Source: Parcubacteria group bacterium Gr01-1014_13 (GTDB lineage Bacteria > Patescibacteria > ABY1 > Magasanikbacterales > GWA2-37-8). Taken from it: 22,835 bases of DNA. Where the stretch lies: contig VMGB01000005.1 in assembly GCA_007376295.1 (NCBI GenBank), positions 1 to 22,835 of the forward strand, in the 5' to 3' direction. The first letter of the stretch is position 1. Each line of letters begins with the position of its first letter. The notes under the pieces are model-generated. The model searched no databases. It worked only from the letters and a program-made list of their open reading frames with translations, and was not told the DNA's origin. A program made the translations under genes and the position numbers. Shown in pieces: positions 18,583 to 22,835 of this stretch.

Positions 18583-20787
18583 ATGGCAGTAAAAAACTGG
18601 TCCATGGAATGGGGAGGAAGAACCCTTTCTGTTGAAGTAGGCAAGCTTGCATTGCAAGCTAATTCTTCTTGTACAGTGCGTTATGGCGACACTGTGCTAC
18701 TCGCTACAGCCACCATCAGTAAAAATACCCGTGATGGCATCGATTTTTTGCCGCTGATGGTTAACTTCGAAGAAAAGTTATACGCCGCCGGAAAAATAAA
18801 AGGCAGCCGTTTCATCAAACGTGAAGGCCGCCCTAGCGAAGAAGCTATTTTGTCCGGTCGTTTAGTAGACCGTGCTATCCGTCCGTTATTTGATGAAAAT
18901 TTACGCAGAGATGTGCAAGTTATTTTAACCGCTTTGTCTTTTGACGGCGAAGTTGATTCACAAATTCCGGCTATGATTGCCGCTTCAGTCGCGCTTTCCA
19001 TTTCCTCTATTCCTTGGAAGGGACCGATTGCCGGCGTACGCGTTGGTCAGATAGACGGACAATGGAAGATAAATACAACAATTGCCGAAAGATTGGTAAG
19101 CAATGTAGATATTGTGGTTGCTGGCACTCCGGAAAAAGTAATTATGGTAGAAGCTGGTTGTAAAGAAACTCCAGAAGATCAAGTTGTAGAAGCAATGCAG
19201 TTTGGCGCGCAGGCTATGGCTCCAGTTTTGGATTTTATAAACAAAATTCAAAACGAAGTTGGCCAAACCAAACTTGATTTGTTTGGAAAAGAAAACGAAC
19301 AAGAAATGGCGCTACAAGCAGTAGAAAAAGAAGCTGATGAAGTAGTAGCCAGTCATGTGGAAGATTGGATTTTTAACTCTCCAAAAATTGACCGCCGGGA
19401 ACGTGTAGCTTTGGTAGATAAATTTAGTGAAGCTATCGCTGAGATGTTGAAAGCCAAAGAGGTAGACGAAAAGATTGCTAAGATTGTTTTGGGCCGAGTG
19501 AAAATCTACGTAGAAAAATATATTACCGAACGAATCATTAAAAAAGATCAGCGTTTAGATGGTCGTTCTCTTACCGATGTTCGCGCTTTAAGCGCCGAAA
19601 TTGGTTTATTGCCACGTACTCATGGTACAGCCATGTTTATGCGCGGTGATACGCAAGTATTATCCGTAGTCACTTTGGGTGCTCCGGGCGATGTGCAGAC
19701 TTTGGATACTATGGAAGAAGAAGGTACTAAGCGTTACATGCATCATTATAGCGACACTCCAGCTACTTATGGCGAAACCGGACCTTTACGCGGACCAGGC
19801 AACCGAGCTATTGGTCACGGCGCACTAGCTGAACGCGCTTTGGAACCAATGCTTCCAGATGAAAATGAATTCCCTTATGCAATGCGCGTGGTATCAGAAG
19901 TGTTAGGATCTAACGGCTCTAGCTCCATGGCTTCAGTTTGTGGTTCGACCCTATCACTGATGGATGCAGGCGTACCAATTAAAAAACCGGTAGCCGGAAT
20001 TGCGATGGGCTTAGCTAGCGACAAGAGTGGTAACTGGAAAGTTATTACTGATTTACAAGATGTAGAAGACGGCCCGGGCGGTATGGACTTCAAAATTGCT
20101 GGTACTCGCGATGGCGTAACTGCTATCCAAATGGATACCAAAACCGAAGGTTTGAGTTGGGATATTGTGAAACAAACTTTTGCTCAATCAAAAGAAGCTC
20201 GACACAAGATTTTGGATTTCATGGGTAAGATAATTGCCGAACCTCGCGCTGAACTTTCTGCTTATGCTCCAAGAATTGTGACTATAAATATAAATCCAGA
20301 TAAGATCCGTGATGTGATTGGTCCGGGCGGCAAGATGATTAATAAAATTATTGCCGAGACTGGCGTATCGATTGATATCGAAGATAATGGTCGCGTGTTT
20401 GTTACTTCTTCTGATGCCGCTGGTATGGAAAAAGCCGTGCAGTGGGTAAAAGATTTAACTCGCGAAGTTAAAGCTGGAGAAGTTTTTGAAGGCACAGTTG
20501 TGCGTTTGGAAGACTTTGGCGCTTTTGTGAATGTTCTTCCTGGACAAGACGGTTTGGTGCATGTGAGTGAAATTGCTTGGACCAGAACTAACAAACCAAG
20601 CGATGTTATGAGTCTGGGAGATAAAGTAAAAGTGATTGTCAAAGAAATAGACAGCATGAACAGAATTAGTTTGAGCATGAAACAGTTGCTTCCTAAACCA
20701 GAAGGGTTTGTAGAACAACCTCCTTTTGAACGCGGACCACGCCCACCTCACAGAGGTGGTGGCGGTGGTAGAGGAAGAGATAGATAA
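18583..20787 (+). CDS. pnp: Polyribonucleotide nucleotidyltransferase (PNPase)
   Basis: A phosphorolytic 3'-5' exoribonuclease that can also add tails. It works as a trimer in the cytoplasm. Order of parts over 734 residues: first RNase PH domain (~5-140), helical domain (~240-310), second RNase PH domain (~315-550), KH domain with the GPGGKMINKII loop at 580, S1 domain (~632-703, GEVFEGTVVRLEDFGAFVNV), and a basic Gly-Arg tail (HRGGGGGRGRDR). Catalytic residues D496, D502 and K504 in EDGPGGMDFK have the same spacing as E. coli D486, D492 and K494. The length is near the usual 700-730. It ends the operon with rpsO and the NYN gene. A terminator follows. The identification is certain. Confidence 0.97.
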   Translation: MAVKNWSMEWGGRTLSVEVGKLALQANSSCTVRYGDTVLLATATISKNTRDGIDFLPLMVNFEEKLYAAGKIKGSRFIKREGRPSEEAILSGRLVDRAIRPLFDENLRRDVQVILTALSFDGEVDSQIPAMIAASVALSISSIPWKGPIAGVRVGQIDGQWKINTTIAERLVSNVDIVVAGTPEKVIMVEAGCKETPEDQVVEAMQFGAQAMAPVLDFINKIQNEVGQTKLDLFGKENEQEMALQAVEKEADEVVASHVEDWIFNSPKIDRRERVALVDKFSEAIAEMLKAKEVDEKIAKIVLGRVKIYVEKYITERIIKKDQRLDGRSLTDVRALSAEIGLLPRTHGTAMFMRGDTQVLSVVTLGAPGDVQTLDTMEEEGTKRYMHHYSDTPATYGETGPLRGPGNRAIGHGALAERALEPMLPDENEFPYAMRVVSEVLGSNGSSSMASVCGSTLSLMDAGVPIKKPVAGIAMGLASDKSGNWKVITDLQDVEDGPGGMDFKIAGTRDGVTAIQMDTKTEGLSWDIVKQTFAQSKEARHKILDFMGKIIAEPRAELSAYAPRIVTININPDKIRDVIGPGGKMINKIIAETGVSIDIEDNGRVFVTSSDAAGMEKAVQWVKDLTREVKAGEVFEGTVVRLEDFGAFVNVLPGQDGLVHVSEIAWTRTNKPSDVMSLGDKVKVIVKEIDSMNRISLSMKQLLPKPEGFVEQPPFERGPRPPHRGGGGGRGRDR

Positions 20788-20804
20788 AAATATTTAAATT
20801 TTTA

Positions 20805-20835
20805 AAACAAGGATCGGTTATGCCGGTCCTTGTTT
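20805..20835 (+). terminator. Terminator after pnp
   Basis: A 13-pair stem with one G-U (AAACAAGGATCGG with CCGGTCCTTGTTT) and a 5-base loop. The lower part of the stem is A/T-rich and serves as the U tract. Confidence 0.8.
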
Positions 20836-20847
20836 GTTATCAGAACA

Positions 20848-20876
20848 TTGACTTTTTTCTTAGTCTGTAGTATATC
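20848..20876 (+). promoter_or_regulatory. Promoter of the small gene at 20896
   Basis: TTGACT (20848-20853), 17 bases, TATATC (20871-20876), start near 20883, placing the Shine-Dalgarno AAGGAGG (20884-20890) at the very start of the mRNA. Confidence 0.5.
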
Positions 20877-20895
20877 TCTAATTAAGGAGGTCAGC

Positions 20896-21147
20896 ATGGA
20901 AAAGAAGGTTGGCAAGTTTTACGGGTTTCGTGGAGATATCGACCAACGTTTAAACAAGGTGCAAGAAGGTTTGGAAAGGCTATCTCTTGCGCGATTCCCA
21001 GCTAGTTGCACTTTCGATATTTGTGTAGTATTGCATCCGGATATCTTTTTCAGAAATCTTTCGGTAGATCCAGAGCCTTCACTAGATAGGTTAGAAAAGC
21101 GTGTGGAAAAGGAACTGTTTGACATAACGTGGGGTAGGATGGACTAG
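20896..21147 (+). CDS. Small hypothetical protein
   Basis: An 83-residue protein I do not recognise. The start at 20896 is fixed by a perfect AAGGAGG five bases upstream. A longer frame from 20830 would overlap the pnp terminator and the promoter. The sequence is soluble and charged, with KFYGFRGDIDQRLNKVQEGL as an amphipathic start, a central hydrophobic strand TFDICVVLHPDIFF and a helical end (LDRLEKRVEKELFDITWG). There is no signal peptide or membrane segment. It is a single-gene unit with its own promoter and a strong terminator. The clear ribosome site is unusual in this window, which suggests efficient translation or perhaps later acquisition. Confidence 0.65.
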   Translation: MEKKVGKFYGFRGDIDQRLNKVQEGLERLSLARFPASCTFDICVVLHPDIFFRNLSVDPEPSLDRLEKRVEKELFDITWGRMD

Positions 21148-21174
21148 GGTAAAGGATAAGAAGGAGTAAGTTTT

Positions 21175-21210
21175 GGGGCGGACATTTGTCCGCCCCGTTG
21201 ATTTTTTCTT
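21175..21210 (+). terminator. Strong GC-rich terminator
   Basis: GGGGCGGAC (21175-21183) pairs perfectly with GTCCGCCCC (21188-21196) over a 4-base loop, followed by GTTGATTTTTTCTT. The tail also holds the -35 of the tRNA-Leu promoter. Confidence 0.87.
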
Positions 21211-21226
21211 TATTTTGTGGTTAAAT
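21198..21226 (+). promoter_or_regulatory. Promoter of tRNA-Leu(UAG)
   Basis: TTGATT (21198-21203), 17 bases ending TGG, TTAAAT (21221-21226), start near 21233, three bases before the tRNA. The -35 TTGATT is the same as in the tRNA-Arg promoter. Confidence 0.55.
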
Positions 21227-21235
21227 ATGCGCATT

Positions 21236-21319
21236 GCCGTGGTGGTGAAATTGGTAGACACGCCAGCCTTAGGAGCTGGTTCTCGCAAGAGAATGAGAGT
21301 TCGAGTCTCTCCCACGGCA
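21236..21319 (+). tRNA. tRNA-Leu (anticodon UAG)
   Basis: Acceptor GCCGTGG with CCACGGC, discriminator A. The anticodon stem CCAGC/GCTGG encloses loop CTTAGGA, giving UAG. A long variable arm (TCTCGCAAGAGAA) marks class II, and the T arm is GAGAG-TTCGAGT-CTCTC. CCA is not encoded. No terminator is seen before the Smr gene 24 bases on, so the two may share a transcript. Confidence 0.96.
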
Positions 21320-21343
21320 CTTAAATTTAGAACAACACAATTT

Positions 21344-21628
21344 ATGGAAAAACGTGAAGCGCAAATATTTGCAGCCGAACTTGGGTTAAAAATTCCCCAA
21401 CTAGATCTGCATGAAAAATATCCAGAAGAAATCGAAGATGAGGTGAAGGGGTTTGTTTTGGAAAAATATAATTCGGATGAAGAAATAGTTCGGATTATTT
21501 ACGGTGTCGGCACAGGAAAAATGAAAGAAACAGTATTGGATATTCTAAAAAAAGAAGACATGAAAAGTATTATTGATACCGTAGAAGAAAAGTCTGGGAG
21601 TTGCGTGATAGTTTTTAAAGAGATATAG
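21344..21628 (+). CDS. Stand-alone Smr-domain protein
   Basis: A 94-residue protein that is essentially one Smr domain (the MutS2 C-terminal fold). LDLHEKYPEEIEDEVKGFVL carries the LDLH start motif, with Glu instead of the usual Gly after His. RIIYGVGTGKMKETVLDILK carries the GxGTGK loop (IIHGKGTG in many homologues), and the end SGSCVIVFKEI is the last strand. Related small proteins act as endonucleases on RNA, in some bacteria cutting mRNA at collided ribosomes. A longer frame from 21173 is rejected because it runs through the tRNA. It follows tRNA-Leu(UAG) by 24 bases. The domain is clear. Ribosome rescue is only one possible role. Confidence 0.85.
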   Translation: MEKREAQIFAAELGLKIPQLDLHEKYPEEIEDEVKGFVLEKYNSDEEIVRIIYGVGTGKMKETVLDILKKEDMKSIIDTVEEKSGSCVIVFKEI

Positions 21629-21645
21629 AAAACTAGTCTTTGACA

Positions 21646-21673
21646 GCCGCCGAAAAAGGCGGTATTGTTTTTT
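21646..21673 (+). terminator. Terminator-like hairpin after the Smr gene
   Basis: GCCGCC (21646-21651) pairs with GGCGGT (21658-21663) around GAAAAA, followed by ATTGTTTTTT. The hairpin also sits exactly between TTGACA (21640-21645) and TATTGT (21663-21668), a possible promoter of the next gene with a 17-base spacer. Confidence 0.65.
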
Positions 21674-21689
21674 AGAGAAGGAGAAACTA

Positions 21690-22235
21690 ATGAAGTTGGA
21701 AAAGATTAAGGTCCATGTTGATAGTTTGTTCGGAAAAAATTTTTCGGAAGAATTAAAGATCTTGGGCCAAGCTCTTGGCCATAAACTTCCCAAAAAAGAC
21801 CTAAAAGCTTTGGCGGAATTTAGATCTATGTTGGCTATAAGTATGCCGCCGCCAGAACGATATATCCGAAACTCTGCTTCGGAAAATGGATACATCCGCG
21901 GTTATGTGGAAGCATTGCAAGATGTTGCCTCTACTTTTTCAGCGGAGACTGAGGCAGAATTACAACTTCAAGAAGATGCAAATTTTTTGCGTGAAGCTGG
22001 GTATGTGCCAATCGTGGTTGCTTTGTTGGGGGATGAGGGTAGGGTAAAATCAGCTGTTGAGCTGGCAAACGAACTTGCACAGCAGAATATTTCGGCGGAC
22101 AAGATTGAAGAAGATCTAGCATGGCTAGTAGGTCCGCTAGTAGAAAAACTTGAATTTGAGAATCAGCGAGCTGTTTATAGGCTAAATCTGCGTGGAGAAA
22201 AGTTGGCCAATATGTTGAAATCGGAGAGTAAGTAA
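21690..22235 (+). CDS. Hypothetical soluble protein with winged-helix-like C-terminus
   Basis: A 181-residue protein that I do not recognise. AAGGAG six bases before the ATG fixes the start. The N-terminal half (KIKVHVDSLFGKNFSEELKI, LGHKLPKKDLKALAEFRSML) is helical and mixed-charge, with a Pro-rich turn (ISMPPPERY) near 52-60. GYVEALQDVASTFSAETEAE is a predicted helix. The last ~75 residues (VVALLGDEGRVKSAVELANE, ISADKIEEDLAWLVGPLVEK, RAVYRLNLRGEKLANML) have the helix-helix-wing pattern of MarR/ArsR-like winged-helix domains, with RAVYRLNLRGEK as the wing. So it might be a regulator or a nucleic-acid-binding protein. It has no membrane segment and is followed by a terminator. It is the last coding gene before the rRNA region. 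Confidence 0.65.
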   Translation: MKLEKIKVHVDSLFGKNFSEELKILGQALGHKLPKKDLKALAEFRSMLAISMPPPERYIRNSASENGYIRGYVEALQDVASTFSAETEAELQLQEDANFLREAGYVPIVVALLGDEGRVKSAVELANELAQQNISADKIEEDLAWLVGPLVEKLEFENQRAVYRLNLRGEKLANMLKSESK

Positions 22236-22240
22236 CCAGT

Positions 22241-22270
22241 AGCGGCCGCCCTAAGGTGACCGCTTTTTTA
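22241..22270 (+). terminator. Terminator before the rRNA region
   Basis: AGCGG-C-CGCC with GGTG-A-CCGCT (one mismatch, one G-U), loop CTAA, followed by TTTTTTA. It isolates the following promoter from the genes upstream. Confidence 0.8.
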
Positions 22271-22297
22271 TCCCCATTTTATCCCTAGGCAAAGCCC

Positions 22298-22325
22298 TTG
22301 ACAAATTTTTGGATAGTGATATAAT
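22298..22325 (+). promoter_or_regulatory. Consensus sigma70-type promoter
   Basis: TTGACA (22298-22303), 16 bases, TATAAT (22320-22325): both hexamers perfect, the best promoter in the window. The start would be near 22332. No coding gene follows, so it drives a stable RNA: the candidate ncRNA and perhaps the 23S rRNA. Confidence 0.85.
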
Positions 22326-22331
22326 GCTCCT

Positions 22332-22515
22332 ACTAAACAAACGCCCCAATTTATTGGGACCACGTCCACAAGCTTGAATACAAAAATGTATCACTTGGAC
22401 CTCTGGGTAAAAAAGTTTTTTCTCAATGTTAAAACAGAATAAATTTTTACTCTAGGTACAAGTGGTCCCAACCTCAATTTTGAGAGACCGCTTCAGGGCG
22501 GTCGTTGTGTTTTTT
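22332..22515 (+). ncRNA. Candidate structured ncRNA (~180 nt), possibly 6S-like or rRNA leader
   Basis: Begins at the consensus promoter and ends at a terminator (GACCGC at 22486-22491 with GCGGTC at 22498-22503, then GTTGTGTTTTTT). A 10-pair closing stem TTGGGACCAC (22354-22363) with GTGGTCCCAA (22462-22471) encloses two arms. One is GTCCA..TGGAC (22364-22400), capped by ATACA-AAAA-TGTAT. The other is GGGTAAAAA (22405-22413) with TTTTTACTC (22444-22452). A small palindrome CTCAATTTTGAG (22473-22484) comes before the terminator. There is no convincing ORF. The length fits 6S RNA, but the fold has a three-way junction rather than an obvious central bubble. I see no SRP, RNase P or tmRNA signature. 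Confidence 0.55.
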
Positions 22516-22762
22516 AAAAGTAAATTAAATAAAATCATTTCAGGCGAAGCGAGAACCGTAAGGCAGATATTTTCCCAACAGGGATTTCTCCTTCGGTACT
22601 CACTTTGATTGAAATGGTTGAGACGGTTGAAATACGTGTACGTTGACAATTTATAAACAATAATAGGGTATGTAGGTAATACTACACAAACGCGATTAAT
22701 CCCGCGGATTCTTAATAGGAAATCCGCAAATGGGAGAAGCACTTTTTAGTGCTTTAGTCGTG
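22516..22762 (+). other. Untranslated leader before 23S rRNA
   Basis: About 250 bases without a gene. It holds a long imperfect hairpin (22533-22619: outer AATCATTTCA with TGAAATGGTT; inner GAGAACCGTAAGG with CCTTCGGTACTC; tip CCC-AACA-GGG). A TTGACA at 22643-22648 has no good -10. Smaller hairpins are GCGGATT..AAATCCGC (22704-22728) and AAGCACT-TTTT-AGTGCTT (22738-22755). These fit pre-rRNA leader and processing structures. I found no boxA that I trust. Confidence 0.5.
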
Positions 22763-22835
22763 CGCAATTAAAATAAGGGCGTATGGTGAATGCCTTGACA
22801 CTAAAAGACGAAGAAGGACGTTGCAGAGTGCGATA
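22763..22835 (+). rRNA. 23S ribosomal RNA, 5' end (continues beyond window)
   Basis: The stretch GGTGAATGCCTTGACA (22785-22800), AGACGAAGAAGGACGT (22806-22821) and TGCGATA at the window end line up with E. coli 23S positions about 23-73 (GGTGGATGCCCTGGCA, GGCGATGAAGGACGT, CTGCGATA). Counting back from ATGCC gives a 5' end near 22763, uncertain by several bases. No 16S rRNA or spacer tRNA precedes it: the nearest gene upstream is the protein gene ending at 22235. Confidence 0.93.

Noticed and set aside
20830..20895. Longer start of the 83-residue protein, resembling a signal peptide
   Set aside because: It overlaps the pnp terminator and the predicted promoter. The AAGGAGG at 20884 marks the ATG at 20896.
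21173..21343. 57-residue extension of the Smr protein
   Set aside because: It translates a terminator and the whole of tRNA-Leu(UAG).
22332..22515. Identification of the candidate ncRNA as tmRNA, RNase P RNA or SRP RNA
   Set aside because: Too short for tmRNA or RNase P RNA, lacking the tRNA-like end and the conserved RNase P core, and without the SRP tetraloop motif. 6S remains possible but unproven.
22643..22672. Second 23S promoter at TTGACA 22643
   Set aside because: The -35 is perfect, but positions 16-18 bases downstream (AGGGTA, GGGTAT, GGTATG) do not match a -10, so it was not called as a feature.
22452..22742. 96-residue minus-strand ORF in the rRNA leader
   Set aside because: It runs against a terminator, a long hairpin and the 23S leader, and its composition looks random. 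No start signal is visible.
1..22835. CRISPR array, insertion sequence with transposase, or prophage
   Set aside because: No series of regularly spaced repeats and no transposase, integrase or phage structural gene was seen. The only mobile-type genes are the two homing endonucleases.

Overview
The window looks like a chromosomal segment of a Candidate Phyla Radiation (Patescibacteria) bacterium, probably of the parcubacterial side. This placement is inferred from gene content, not from a tree. The signs are: a class II (B12-dependent) ribonucleotide reductase next to a corrinoid adenosyltransferase; a long array of small two-helix secretion-type pilins; compact genes that mostly lack a Shine-Dalgarno sequence; and a 23S rRNA gene not preceded by 16S. 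The standard code fits. The HNH gene ends in TGA, and the long conserved genes carry no in-frame TGA, so the TGA=Gly code of Gracilibacteria/Absconditabacteria is unlikely.

Layout. 1-634: 3' end of a large surface-protein gene, cut by the window edge. 635-4965: the deoxyribonucleotide module, with an extended -10 promoter, two NrdR-box-like palindromes, class II RNR (nrdJ), a terminator, a PduO-type adenosyltransferase that would make the RNR cofactor, and a terminator. 4999-5559 (minus): tRNA-Leu(UAA), with an HNH endonuclease gene whose last codons lie inside the tRNA. 5672-8557: a type IV (pseudo)pilin operon, two prepilin-like minor pilins and a large PilX-like protein, started by a promoter that places transcription at the first ATG. 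8566-9489: galU.

9485-15384: an operon beginning with a solute-binding lipoprotein (no permease in the window) and continuing with eight tandem T4SS-pilin-like proteins. All share two hydrophobic helices around a W-M-T-A-x-G-N-x-E-Q/K-V loop, and several carry Cys-rich exported tails. One member (12921-13307) has its own extended -10 promoter, the strongest Shine-Dalgarno in the window and a very stable hairpin after it, so it may be the major subunit. The operon ends in a terminator that lies inside the converging glycosyltransferase gene.

15326-17081 (minus): tRNA-Arg(UCU), a LAGLIDADG endonuclease, tRNA-His(GUG) and an MGDG-synthase-like glycosyltransferase. A ninth, leader-less pilin paralogue lies divergently at 17162. 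17464-20835: an RNA-metabolism operon, rpsO - NYN-domain nuclease - pnp, with structured leaders. 20848-22270: three small independently controlled genes (unknown, Smr-domain, unknown) plus tRNA-Leu(UAG). 22298-22835: a consensus promoter, a roughly 180-nt structured candidate ncRNA ending in a terminator, a long leader hairpin and the first ~70 nt of 23S rRNA.

Most noteworthy are the pilin array with its lipoprotein, the two homing-endonuclease genes each placed against the 5' end of a tRNA, the candidate ncRNA before an unlinked 23S gene, and the repeated use of extended -10 promoters with nearly leaderless starts.
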